Shown piece by piece: positions 1 through 7,842 of a stretch of 18,034 bases of DNA. Position 1 is the first letter of the stretch. Each line of letters opens with the position of its first letter. The DNA is taken from the NCBI GenBank assembly GCA_002311315.1, contig DBZZ01000010.1:2620-20653 (forward strand). Reading direction: 5' to 3'. A model generated the notes under the pieces. It did not search any database. It worked only from the letters and a program-made list of their open reading frames with translations, and had not been told where the DNA came from. Position numbers and translations under genes: made by a program. The stretch comes from Methylococcaceae bacterium UBA1147. Lineage in GTDB: Bacteria; Pseudomonadota; Gammaproteobacteria; Methylococcales; UBA1147.

Positions 1-623
1 TCACCTTCCATCAGCATCATCAGCGTCTCAAGCCGTTTGGCAACATCATTCATGCCGAGGACCGACTGCTTATCGTCAATCTTCAGTGCCATGTGGGCCG
101 CAATGGTATCTGCAAGGCGACTACTGTCATCGATGCCAGCGAGGGAATTCAGCACTTCCGGGGGGACCTTCTTGTTCAGCTTGACATACTGGTCAAACAT
201 GGTCGTTGCTGTCCTCACCAGCACTTCCATTTCCTTCTCGTCGTGCTCGACCTGGTCATCCATCACAGCAACTTCCGCAGAGTAGAATCCGTCTGATTCA
301 TCGAAGCGATCAACCACGCAGCGCTCAACGCCTTCAACGAGAACCTTGACCGTTCCATCCGGCAACTTAAGCAACTGCAGAATATTAGACAGTGTGCCGA
401 CCGTATGCATCTCGTCGAATCCCGGGTCGTCGACTTCCGCATCTTTCTGCGCGACAAGAAAGATCTGCTTGTTGTCACGCATAGCAACGTCCAACGCCTT
501 GACCGACTTGTCCCTGCCGACAAACAACGGGATCACCATGTGTGGATAAACAACAACATCCCGTAACGGAAGAACGGGAACCCTCTCCGAGGACTCTTGA
601 TCAGGGTTCTGATTGGTTTCCAT
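1..623 (-). CDS. lon: Lon ATP-dependent protease, N-terminal part (runs off the window)
   Basis: Only the first 207 codons lie in the window; the gene continues past its left edge. The start ATG at 623 gives METNQNPDQESSERVPVLPL, and the next stretch, LRDVVVYPHMVIPLFVGR, is the hallmark opening of the Lon substrate-binding (LAN/PUA-like) domain. AGGA sits 8 nt upstream of the ATG. Further on are TVGTLSNILQLLKLPDGTVK and LVEGVERC, also typical of this domain. The AAA+ and Ser-Lys protease domains lie outside. Lon is a soluble hexameric protease that degrades damaged and short-lived regulatory proteins. It follows clpX on the same strand across a 288-bp gap. No frame break is seen in the visible part. 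Family assignment is firm; completeness cannot be judged. Confidence 0.95.
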   Translation of the reverse strand, partial: METNQNPDQESSERVPVLPLRDVVVYPHMVIPLFVGRDKSVKALDVAMRDNKQIFLVAQKDAEVDDPGFDEMHTVGTLSNILQLLKLPDGTVKVLVEGVERCVVDRFDESDGFYSAEVAVMDDQVEHDEKEMEVLVRTATTMFDQYVKLNKKVPPEVLNSLAGIDDSSRLADTIAAHMALKIDDKQSVLGMNDVAKRLETLMMLMEG

Positions 624-911
624 AACAGATTTCCTAAATGTATTGATTCGGTCTTTCAAGTTTTTAATGAAAGACGTGAAACCCGAATTCGGAAAAAACG
701 GTGATTTGAGCCTGACGTAGCGCAACGATTTTTACCACCTGAAAGTGTAGTTCTCTGGCTGACAATACACCGACCAGATGACCCAGCACTGGATCCTTGT
801 AGATGGCTTCGACAGCCAGAGGATTGATAGCAGCCTGCTCAGTCTCGCCGGCAATGGACAGCTTTACCCAACACGCCAGCAAGCAACGGAGCGAATCCCG
901 AGGCAACCCGA

Positions 912-2186
912 CTATTCGGCTGAAGCCCTGGACTGATCGTAATTTTCGTAGATCAAGTAGGGTTCGGATTCTCCGTTGACCACACTCCCGTCTACAACGA
1001 CCTTGCAAATGTCCTTGTGCGATGGCAACTCGTACATGGACTCAAGAAGAATGTGCTCGAGAATCGTTCTCAGCCCTCTGGCTCCGGTTCCCCGTTCCAT
1101 CGCTTTTTTGGCGATTGCCTGCAAGGCATCTTCCCTCAGTTCCAGTTCGCTGTTCTCCATTTCAAACAGGCGGACATACTGTTTGAGCAGAGCATTCTTC
1201 GGTTCGGTCAGTATCTTGACCAGTGCTTTCTCATCCAGTTCGTCAAGGGTTGCAATCACCGGCAAACGACCTACGAATTCGGGTATCAGGCCGTACTTGA
1301 TGAGGTCTTCCGCTTCCACTTCCGACAACACCTGGCCAAGATTCTTCATCTGTTTCTTGGTTTTGACTTCCGCAGAAAATCCGATGCCTCCTTTTTCCGA
1401 CCGGTCACGGATCAGTTTCTCCAAACCAGCAAAGGCTCCACCGACAATAAACAGGATGTTCGCAGTATTGACCTGCAAGAACTCCTGTTGCGGGTGCTTG
1501 CGTCCGCCCTGTGGAGGTACCGAGGCAATGGTTCCCTCGATCAGTTTCAGAAGTGCTTGCTGTACACCTTCACCGGAAACATCCCTGGTAATGGAAGGAT
1601 TGTCCGATTTACGCGAAATCTTGTCGATCTCATCAATGTAAACGATCCCTGACTCAGCTTTTTCGACATCGTAGTCGCACTTTTGCAAGATCTTCTGGAT
1701 GATGTTCTCAACGTCTTCCCCGACATAGCCCGCCTCGGTCAGCGTGGTAGCGTCCGCGATGGTAAACGGTACATCGAGCAGGCGCGCGAGTGTCTCGGCC
1801 AAAAGGGTTTTTCCCGAACCGGTCGGGCCGATCAGGAGGATGTTACTTTTTGCCAGTTCGACGTCATTACTTTTCGACTGTGCACGCAATCGTTTGTAAT
1901 GGTTGTACACTGCGACCGCAAGAGCCTTTTTTGCCTTGTCTTGACCGATCACGTATTCGTCCAGCACCGTCTTGATATCCTTCGGAGTGGGGAGTTCTTC
2001 GAGACCGGAGGGCTCATCTCCCTGTAATTCCTCGCGGATGATATCGTTGCAGAGTTCGACGCATTCATCACAGACGAACACGGACGGGCCGGCAATAAGT
2101 TTCCTTACCTCATGCTGGCTTTTGCCGCAAAACGAACAGTAAAGAAGTTTTCCTTCACCGCCCTTACCTGATGTACTACCACTCAT
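912..2186 (-). CDS. clpX: ClpX, ATP-dependent unfoldase subunit of ClpXP
   Basis: ClpX is the AAA+ hexamer that unfolds tagged substrates and feeds them into ClpP. The ATG at 2186 gives 424 residues, the usual length, and has AGAGG 7 nt upstream; an in-frame ATG nine codons earlier lacks support. Visible motifs in order: zinc-binding domain with Cys17, Cys20, Cys39 and Cys42; Walker A GPTGSGKT (120-127); pore loop GYVGED (about 153-158); Walker B IVYIDEIDKI (181-190); the RKH region GGRKHPQQEF; and the IGF loop (GGIGF) that docks on ClpP. The C-terminal domain includes ERGTGARGLR. The stop is TAG. It lies 154 bp downstream of clpP on the same strand. That gap is long enough for a separate clpX promoter, but none could be assigned confidently. 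Confidence 0.98.
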   Translation of the reverse strand: MSGSTSGKGGEGKLLYCSFCGKSQHEVRKLIAGPSVFVCDECVELCNDIIREELQGDEPSGLEELPTPKDIKTVLDEYVIGQDKAKKALAVAVYNHYKRLRAQSKSNDVELAKSNILLIGPTGSGKTLLAETLARLLDVPFTIADATTLTEAGYVGEDVENIIQKILQKCDYDVEKAESGIVYIDEIDKISRKSDNPSITRDVSGEGVQQALLKLIEGTIASVPPQGGRKHPQQEFLQVNTANILFIVGGAFAGLEKLIRDRSEKGGIGFSAEVKTKKQMKNLGQVLSEVEAEDLIKYGLIPEFVGRLPVIATLDELDEKALVKILTEPKNALLKQYVRLFEMENSELELREDALQAIAKKAMERGTGARGLRTILEHILLESMYELPSHKDICKVVVDGSVVNGESEPYLIYENYDQSRASAE

Positions 2187-2340
2187 TCGTAACCTCTTTA
2201 CCATTCCAATCAAGTTCTTTGCTCAAATACCATGCATTGATCTGCAGAATTTTGCAAGGGGTGCCATCCTCTTTCATAAAAATAGATTAGGCCCAGTTAA
2301 GGAAAATTACCTGCCAAATTCTTGAAAAATTCATGGCGTT

Positions 2341-3003
2341 TCAAGATCGGTCCGACGATTCTTTCTCGCCGTCTGCCGGTTGACGTTGCTTGAGGATCTT
2401 GTCGATCAAACCGTATTCCCTTGCATCGTCACCACTCATGAAATTGTCTCGGTCCGTATCATTTTGAATCTGCTCCAAAGCTTGACCGGTATGCTTGGAC
2501 AGGATCTTATTCAACCGTTCCTTGACCAACAGGATCTCCCTGGCATGAATATCGATATCGCTGGCCTGCCCATGGAACCCGCCCAACGGTTGATGGATCA
2601 TTAATCTAGAGTGTGGCAAACAGTACCGTTTTCCGGGCGCACCGCCGGCCAGCAACAGGGCTCCCATGCTCGCCGCCTGACCCAGGCACATGGTACTGAC
2701 ATCTGAATTGATAAACTGCATCGTATCATAAATCGAAAGGCCGGCTGTCACCGACCCCCCGGGGGAATTGATGTACAGATGAATATCCTTGTCGGGGTTT
2801 TCCGATTCCAAGAAAAGCAGCTGCGCAACAACGAGATTCGCCATGTGATCTTCGACCTGCCCAACCAGGAAGATGACTCGTTCCTTGAGAAGGCGCGAGT
2901 AGATATCGAAGGAACGCTCCCCGCGCGCGGTCTGTTCGATAACGATGGGAACTAGTCCGGATGTTCGGGTCTCGAACCTAGAATCAGGATCATGCATTGT
3001 CAT
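2341..3003 (-). CDS. clpP: ClpP, proteolytic subunit of ClpXP/ClpAP
   Basis: ClpP is the serine peptidase that forms the tetradecameric degradation chamber. With the ATG at 3003 the protein is 220 residues. The catalytic triad is visible: Ser112 in GQAASMGALLL, His137 in LMIHQPLGG and Asp186 in NDTDRDNFMS. The oxyanion-region motif INSPGGSVTAG (about 79-89) is intact. AAGAG lies about 6 nt upstream of this ATG. An alternative TTG at 3027 in the same frame abuts the tig stop and would add eight residues; a second ATG at 2997 is also possible, but spacing favours 3003. The N-terminal residues resemble the short propeptide that ClpP removes autocatalytically. It follows tig by 20 bp, so tig and clpP are probably co-transcribed. 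Confidence 0.98.
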   Translation of the reverse strand: MTMHDPDSRFETRTSGLVPIVIEQTARGERSFDIYSRLLKERVIFLVGQVEDHMANLVVAQLLFLESENPDKDIHLYINSPGGSVTAGLSIYDTMQFINSDVSTMCLGQAASMGALLLAGGAPGKRYCLPHSRLMIHQPLGGFHGQASDIDIHAREILLVKERLNKILSKHTGQALEQIQNDTDRDNFMSGDDAREYGLIDKILKQRQPADGEKESSDRS

Positions 3004-3023
3004 TTGAATCTCTTTTCGGATAG

Positions 3024-4319
3024 TCAATGAGAAGGAACCAGCTCGGAGAAATCGATTGGTTGGTCAGTCACTTTGGCATCTTCCATGATCAAATCGACAA
3101 CCTGCTCTTCAAGAACCATGTTTTCGATCTTCTCCAGTTCTTTTGGATTAGAATAATACCAATCAACCACGCTGTCAGGCGACTCGTAACTCTGGGACAT
3201 TTCTTCAATCGCGCTGCGTACGCGCACGCCGTCGACCTTGACATTGTTCTTGTCGACGATTTCGATCAGAAGCAAGCCCAGCGCAACCCGCCGACACGCT
3301 TCCGTTTCAAAATAATCCAGTTGTTCTTCGCTTGGCTCCTGCCTTGTATCTGCCGCGGAAGATGCTTGCTGCTTCTTGATCTGTTCCACTTCCTGGTCGA
3401 TCAGGGCTCGCGGAAGGTTGATCGGATTGTTCTCCAGCATCGCCGCCATCACCGCTATTTTCGTCTTACCGCCAATTGCCCGATCCCTTTCCTTCTCCAG
3501 GTTCGCCCTTACCGCTCTCCGGAAGTCGTCAAGATCACCCGTTTCAATGCCAAAATTCTTGACGAATTCCTCATCCACTTCGGGAATGATCGGTTGCTCG
3601 ACCTTCTTCACCGAGATGTTGAACTCAGCAGACTTCCCGGACAGTTTCTCGTTCCGGTAACCCTCAGGAAAGGTCACATCAAATGCCTTGTCTTCGCCAG
3701 CTTTCAGACCGATCAGCTGATCCTCGAAGCCTTCGATCATTTGCCCCCCACCGATTTCGGTCTGAAAGTCGTCAACGGTTCCATTGGTGAAATCCTCATT
3801 ATCTACGGTTCCCGAAAAGGAAATCGTCAGCCGGTCACCAGTATCGGATTCGCGTTCGACTTCTTCCCAGTTCGCCCGCTGGCCACGAAGTTTTACAATC
3901 CTGGCATCGATATCCACGTCGTTGATCTCGCAAACCGGTCGTACGACCTCGAGTTCTGCCGCTGGCGCGAGCTCGATGTTGGGGTATATTTCGATCGTGG
4001 CTTCAAATTCCAGCCCCTGCCCCGATTCGGCTGACGTTTTATCGATCGTGGGAACACCGACTGGACGCAGTTCGCGTTCCTGCAGCGCGTCGTTTAGCGA
4101 CGACTGGATCAATTCACCCACGACCTCCTTGCGGACCGGCTCACCGTATCGCTTCCTGATGATGCTTGACGGCACCTTGCCGGGACGAAAACCATCAATG
4201 CGAGCCGACTGACTCAATGACTGCAAACGCTTGGCAATCTTTGATTGAATCTCGTCTTCAGGCACCTGCACCTTGATCTTCCGTCCAAGTTCAGATGTCT
4301 CGTCAACAGAAACCTGCAT
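3024..4319 (-). CDS. tig: Trigger factor, ribosome-associated chaperone and prolyl isomerase
   Basis: Trigger factor binds the ribosome exit tunnel and shields nascent chains. The product is 431 residues, close to the 432 of E. coli. The ribosome-binding signature is seen as GFRPGKVP at residues 43-50. The middle part contains the FKBP-type isomerase domain (EVERESDTGDRLTISFSGTV onwards, with GQMIEGFEDQLIGLKAGE), and the C-terminal helical chaperone domain follows, ending LVPSH. The ATG at 4319 is preceded by TGAGGA about 6 nt away, a good ribosome binding site. It heads the tig-clpP-clpX-lon series, whose order is conserved in Gammaproteobacteria, and lies about 270 bp downstream of a tRNA-Leu gene on the same strand. 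Read-through from the tRNA promoter is possible; no convincing tig promoter was found. Confidence 0.98.
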   Translation of the reverse strand: MQVSVDETSELGRKIKVQVPEDEIQSKIAKRLQSLSQSARIDGFRPGKVPSSIIRKRYGEPVRKEVVGELIQSSLNDALQERELRPVGVPTIDKTSAESGQGLEFEATIEIYPNIELAPAAELEVVRPVCEINDVDIDARIVKLRGQRANWEEVERESDTGDRLTISFSGTVDNEDFTNGTVDDFQTEIGGGQMIEGFEDQLIGLKAGEDKAFDVTFPEGYRNEKLSGKSAEFNISVKKVEQPIIPEVDEEFVKNFGIETGDLDDFRRAVRANLEKERDRAIGGKTKIAVMAAMLENNPINLPRALIDQEVEQIKKQQASSAADTRQEPSEEQLDYFETEACRRVALGLLLIEIVDKNNVKVDGVRVRSAIEEMSQSYESPDSVVDWYYSNPKELEKIENMVLEEQVVDLIMEDAKVTDQPIDFSELVPSH

Positions 4320-4588
4320 GTATTTTCCTCAAAAATTTGGTTAATTGAATTCGAAAAAGGGAAGCGTATTTTCCGTGCAGTTTCAGTCCCCCGTAACGCG
4401 GCGCTGGCTACAAGACCAAGCTGGTAAATCCTTCACGTGCCCAGGAGATATCCCGGACCCACTTGGTTCCCGGAAATTCCAACATTGCCTTCGCGATGAT
4501 CCAGAATATCTGATCAACGACCATTGACGTCAACTATGATCTACAACATCATTCCGTCAATACGGTTCTGGTGCCGCTTTATGTCGCT

Positions 4589-4673
<85 letters not shown>

Positions 4674-4687
4674 GCACTTTAAGCCAC

Positions 4688-4718
4688 ATTATACTCGACT
4701 TAGGTATACTTCGGGCAA
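4688..4718 (-). promoter_or_regulatory. Promoter of tRNA-Leu
   Basis: On the minus strand a perfect -10 TATAAT (4688-4693) lies 14 nt before the tRNA 5' end, so transcription would start near 4681 with a leader of about 8 nt. A possible -35 TTGCCC (4713-4718) sits at 19-nt spacing, longer than ideal. The -10 is convincing, the -35 tentative. Confidence 0.7.
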
Positions 4719-4804
4719 AGAATGCGCCGGCAAAATAGCCTTGTCCACGAAAACCGGCAGACTCCCGATAGCAATCCCCAACGGCGAGTTTCTATCCCGT
4801 TTTA

Positions 4805-5722
4805 ATGTCTCTTACCCATTTTACGATGCCAAGTAAATACTCGTCACTCACCCTGTTCATCCTGCCTCTCAGTTACCTTTTGACCGCCATTTTCTTTGCG
4901 GCATTGCTAGCGTATCCGATCTACACACTGCTTGATCTCAACATCTCGTTCCCGAGACTGGTCAACCGGCTCGGACTGGGTCTACTGATGCTAGCCATTA
5001 TCCCGATGGCAGGAAAAATCAACCTGTCACTGCTAGAAATGGGGTTTGCTCCCGATTTTTCAACCATACTGAAACAATTTTTCCGCGGCTTCCTGCTGGG
5101 CTTTCTGATCCTCGGCGTGATCACGTTAGTGCTGCTCTGGCTGGACATTCGGGTCATCCGGGAAAGTGAGATCGCCCGCGACAGACTGTTGTACAACCTG
5201 TCTTCTGCAATTGCGACAGGCCTGATCGTTTCCATCCTGGAAGAGACCCTGTTCCGTGGATTACTTTTTCGCTCACTCTTCCGCTGGGGCAACCTGCGCA
5301 GCGCAGTTCTGATCACGGCGTTTTTCTATGCCGGACTGCATTTCGTTGGCGGCCGCGGCTCCGTCCCGACCAACGAAATCGGCTGGGCGACAGGCTTGCA
5401 GTTGGTACCAGCAGCGCTGCTACAGATCTTCGACCCTTCCAATCTCGACTCTTTCCTGGCACTTTTCGCGGTCAGCGTTTTCCTAACCACCGTTCTGATC
5501 GAACGGCCGAACGGAATCGGATATTGCATCGGACTTCACGCTGCATGGGTTTTCGTTCTCAAGCTGACCAAACGCTATACCGAGCTAACCGCCGATTCCC
5601 CGTTCGGTTTCCTCGTAGGAAGCCACGATGGAGTTACCGGCATTCTTGTTTTTGCCTGGCTGTCAGTACTTACATCGATTTACTGGCTTAAAATCCGCAG
5701 AAAACAGGACCACCAGCTCTAA
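4805..5722 (+). CDS. CPBP-family (CAAX/Abi-type) intramembrane metalloprotease
   Basis: This is a 305-residue polytopic membrane protein. It carries the defining CPBP motifs within membrane segments: EETLFRG with Glu146, Glu147 and Arg151; a second motif around FFYAGLHF with His179; and a third, CIGLHAAW, with His245. These residues form the predicted metal site of glutamate-dependent intramembrane proteases (family knowledge). About eight hydrophobic segments are visible, the first at residues 14-43. In motif 2 the usual Phe four residues before His is Tyr. Bacterial members have varied roles, including peptide maturation and immunity, so no specific substrate is proposed. The start is uncertain: ATG 4805 or ATG 4826, neither with a good ribosome binding site. 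It stands alone, divergent from the tRNA and convergent with the next gene (50-bp gap). Confidence 0.85.
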   Translation: MSLTHFTMPSKYSSLTLFILPLSYLLTAIFFAALLAYPIYTLLDLNISFPRLVNRLGLGLLMLAIIPMAGKINLSLLEMGFAPDFSTILKQFFRGFLLGFLILGVITLVLLWLDIRVIRESEIARDRLLYNLSSAIATGLIVSILEETLFRGLLFRSLFRWGNLRSAVLITAFFYAGLHFVGGRGSVPTNEIGWATGLQLVPAALLQIFDPSNLDSFLALFAVSVFLTTVLIERPNGIGYCIGLHAAWVFVLKLTKRYTELTADSPFGFLVGSHDGVTGILVFAWLSVLTSIYWLKIRRKQDHQL

Positions 5723-5772
5723 AACGGCAGACATCCGGTTCCCCAAAACCTCGCATTACTCGATGGTGTCGG

Positions 5773-6441
5773 CTAGCGAATGATCCCCGACACGGTGAAA
5801 TGGCGGTCGCTGACGGCTTCCAGCGACAGGTATTCCAGGCCATATGCTTTCAATTGGCCCGAAATTTCGTCAAGGGTAAAGGCAGCCAGAAGCGAATTGA
5901 AAAAATCCCTTCGAAGTACTTCCGGTTCCCTTTCGGCATAACGGCCAACCATTCCAGCGGCAGATTCCCTGCTCTCGGGTCGAAACAAATCCATGACGAA
6001 AACAACCGAGCCGGGCTTCGAATAGCGCCTGATGACTGACCATAGCACAGCGGAATCCGGCAGGTGGTGCAGCAAACTATTGCTGAAGATCAAATCGTAC
6101 TGTTCTGCCGGCAGTTCAGCAGCCGGAAGCCTGCCCTGAATGAACCAGATCCGGTCCACAAGGTCCGGCCGGCGAACGAGACGCGTTTCGCCATAGGAAA
6201 GCATGGTTGCCGACCCGTCGACCGCGTGAATCGTGCATTCGGAAAAAGCCTCGGCAAAGCGAAAAGAAATATCACCAGGGCCGCAACCCAAATCTAGCGC
6301 CAACCCTCGAACCGGTTGATCAGGGAATCGCGACCGGAACAGCTCAATGAAATGAGAATGAGGTTCATCAAAATCCGCTGCCGCGTACGCGATGACCTGT
6401 TCTTCATCTTCCATCAGCTCTTTTTCAAGTGTTCTCTTCAT
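5773..6441 (-). CDS. Class I SAM-dependent methyltransferase
   Basis: A 222-residue soluble Rossmann-fold methyltransferase. Motif I, LALDLGCGPGDIS (about 47-59), binds SAM; the acidic residue after the second strand is Asp75 in IHAVDGSATM; motif IV-like YDLIFSNSLLHHLPD (115-129) resembles ubiE/Methyltransf_11 and _25 enzymes. The substrate cannot be read from the sequence. The ATG at 6441 was chosen because GGGAG lies 7 nt upstream and because residues encoded before it show no conserved methyltransferase features. This start lies inside the end of the upstream MEKHLA gene (17-bp overlap, different frame), so the two are probably translationally coupled and work together. The longer frame open to 6597 is not needed. 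Confidence 0.88.
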   Translation of the reverse strand: MKRTLEKELMEDEEQVIAYAAADFDEPHSHFIELFRSRFPDQPVRGLALDLGCGPGDISFRFAEAFSECTIHAVDGSATMLSYGETRLVRRPDLVDRIWFIQGRLPAAELPAEQYDLIFSNSLLHHLPDSAVLWSVIRRYSKPGSVVFVMDLFRPESRESAAGMVGRYAEREPEVLRRDFFNSLLAAFTLDEISGQLKAYGLEYLSLEAVSDRHFTVSGIIR

Positions 6442-6943
6442 CCACTGACTCCCATCGATCAAACATCGCCGCCTGGCCACACAACCTCTCATCCATACTA
6501 AGAAGGTTCCAGACAACGGCTTCGCTGATGAAGAATCGTCTGCCAGTTTTCGATATCCGGACACCTTGATATTGGTCAATGAAACCCCGGGAAGCAACTT
6601 CCCGCAGAATACGTTCTCGTTCCTCTCGGTTGACCGGTTCAGCAGAATGACGCGACGGGGTTTTCAGGAAATCGGCCCAGGTCATTTCAAACAGGCGTTG
6701 TCCGGCCCGATTCGCATAGGTAAAAACAGGGTCCGCGCTGCTATCATGGGACAACAAGACGAACGGCGCGTGATAGAGAAATTCAGCCGCGTCCCGACCA
6801 TCGACACCTAAATCCACCAGGTCCTGCCCAGTCCAGTACCGCAGGCTCTTCCGCAGAATCGCCACGTGGTTCTCCTGATACGAATTTCCTGGACCCGGCT
6901 CATCAACGATCACCGTGGTGTTTTCAGAAGACTTGATTGACAA
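6425..6943 (-). CDS. MEKHLA-domain (PAS-like) protein
   Basis: Nearly the whole protein is a MEKHLA domain, a PAS-related fold known from the C-terminus of plant HD-ZIP III factors and from stand-alone bacterial proteins. Recognisable blocks are YHAPFVLLSHDSSADPVFTY (57-76), ANRAGQRLFEMTWADF (77-92), TPSRHSAEPVNREERERIL (95-113), YQGVRISKTGRRFFISEAVV (125-144) and CGQAAMFDRWE (155-165). It probably binds a small ligand or acts as a sensor; the ligand is unknown. No signal peptide or membrane segment. The start is uncertain: TTG at 6943 gives 172 residues, with GTG at 6913 as an alternative, and no ATG is available before the domain. Its 3' end overlaps the methyltransferase start, and its 5' end is 56 bp from a divergent cytochrome gene. 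Confidence 0.88.
   Translation of the reverse strand: MSIKSSENTTVIVDEPGPGNSYQENHVAILRKSLRYWTGQDLVDLGVDGRDAAEFLYHAPFVLLSHDSSADPVFTYANRAGQRLFEMTWADFLKTPSRHSAEPVNREERERILREVASRGFIDQYQGVRISKTGRRFFISEAVVWNLLSMDERLCGQAAMFDRWESVDEENT
6937..6942 (+). promoter_or_regulatory. Possible -35 box for the cytochrome P460-like gene
   Basis: A perfect TTGACA lies 57 nt before the gene's ATG, but the sequence 16-18 nt downstream (TTTTCC, TTTCCG) is a poor -10. The box overlaps the proposed start of the divergent MEKHLA gene. Either a weak, activator-dependent promoter or chance. Confidence 0.3.
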
Positions 6944-6999
6944 TACCCGCTAGCGGAATTTTCCGTCCCCTCATTCACTCAACACCCGGAGACACTGCC

Positions 7000-7503
7000 A
7001 TGTATGCCGTTTTTCCTGTCATGCTAGCCCTACTCGTTGTAATCGCTCCGGCTTCCTCTGACGCTTTCGCGGCCGAACTAACCAGCCCCTCACCCAACGG
7101 GCTCACGATACCCAAGGGATACAAAAAATGGAAGCTGGTCGGCATTTCCCATCGCAAGGACAATGAATCTCTGCGGGCAATTCTTGGCAACGCTGTTGCA
7201 CACAGGGCAATCCGAAATGGGGGCACATGGAACTGGCCAAAAGGGACGATCCTTGCCAAGCTTGTGTGGAAGGATAGGCAACACCCCCAATGGCCGGATG
7301 CAATCATCCCCGGAGAACAGTCTCATATCGAATTCATGTTCAAGGATCCTCGGAAGTTCGCATCGACTGGAGGCTGGGGCTACGCCCGCTGGCTAGGACA
7401 GAAACTGGAACCTTATCCTGACAATGGCTCCGAATGTTTCGCTTGTCACACGAGAGTCAAGGACAACGATTACGTATTCACCCGACCCGCGCCCCTGCCC
7501 TGA
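7000..7503 (+). CDS. Secreted cytochrome P460-family haem protein
   Basis: A 167-residue exported protein with one c-type haem motif, CFACH (146-150), near the C-terminus. That position, the small size and the blocks YKKWKLVG (41-48), ILGNAVAHRAI (61-71), PKGTILAKLVWK (80-91) and HIEFMFKDPRKFASTGGWGY (109-128) match the cytochrome P460 / cytochrome c'-beta family. Members oxidise hydroxylamine or bind NO in the periplasm (family knowledge). In P460 a lysine cross-links to the haem; Lys81 and Lys87 are candidates, but which, if any, does so cannot be told. Residues 1-24 form a signal peptide ending AFA-AE. The ATG at 7000 has GGAG 9 nt upstream; the in-frame TTG at 6937 would put 21 non-signal residues first. 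It is divergent from the MEKHLA/methyltransferase pair. Confidence 0.9.
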   Translation: MYAVFPVMLALLVVIAPASSDAFAAELTSPSPNGLTIPKGYKKWKLVGISHRKDNESLRAILGNAVAHRAIRNGGTWNWPKGTILAKLVWKDRQHPQWPDAIIPGEQSHIEFMFKDPRKFASTGGWGYARWLGQKLEPYPDNGSECFACHTRVKDNDYVFTRPAPLP

Positions 7504-7842
7504 ATATGATGCTAAAAAAGTCTGTAGGCGGAAACCATCAGTTGCCGGTACCCGCATCAAGGTTACAGACGAACAGGTGGCTTGATTCAGGTTTGCGATT
7601 GAACTTGCCAGGTGTCATTTACCGATCGAATTTGGTAAAGTTCGCCCGGTTTTCGCCGGCGAGCTGACTCCGCCGGAACGAAGTCATATTCGAACCATTA
7701 GCCAATATAAACCGTGGACTATGACAACTCCTGATCGGTTGGCATTTCTAACCAAAGTTTCCGTCATTGTCCCATTGCCCAGCAGGCTCAACGTTATATC
7801 CACGACGGTTTTTCCTCCTGAATTAAACATTATTCTCCCCGA
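7504..7842. other. Intergenic stretch between cytochrome and ABC transporter genes
   Basis: No long gene. The minus strand holds a 39-codon frame, GTG 7803 to TGA 7684 (beginning MDITLSLLGNGTMTE), with AGGAGG ten bases upstream, a possible but unproven small peptide. An imperfect GC-rich inverted repeat lies around 7645-7680 (TTCGCCGGCGA at its core) without a T tract. The promoter for the transporter operon is presumably here; none was identified with confidence. Confidence 0.5.

Noticed and set aside
654..660. CTTGAAA (minus strand) upstream of lon, identical to the heat-shock sigma-32 -35 box
   Set aside because: No CCCCAT-like -10 follows at the right spacing, and the implied start would fall so close to the ATG that the AGGA ribosome binding site would be lost.
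664..1008. 114-codon minus-strand frame between clpX and lon, overlapping the clpX 3' end
   Set aside because: It starts inside clpX in another frame, has no ATG or ribosome binding site in the intergenic part, and matches nothing recognised; an open frame of this size by chance is plausible at this base composition.
3004..3027. TTG start for clpP at 3027
   Set aside because: It directly abuts the tig stop and lacks a ribosome binding site of its own, whereas ATG 3003 has AAGAG at proper spacing.
3027..4034. 335-codon plus-strand frame opposite tig
   Set aside because: Lies antisense to an unmistakable trigger factor gene and shows no family features; it is a shadow frame.
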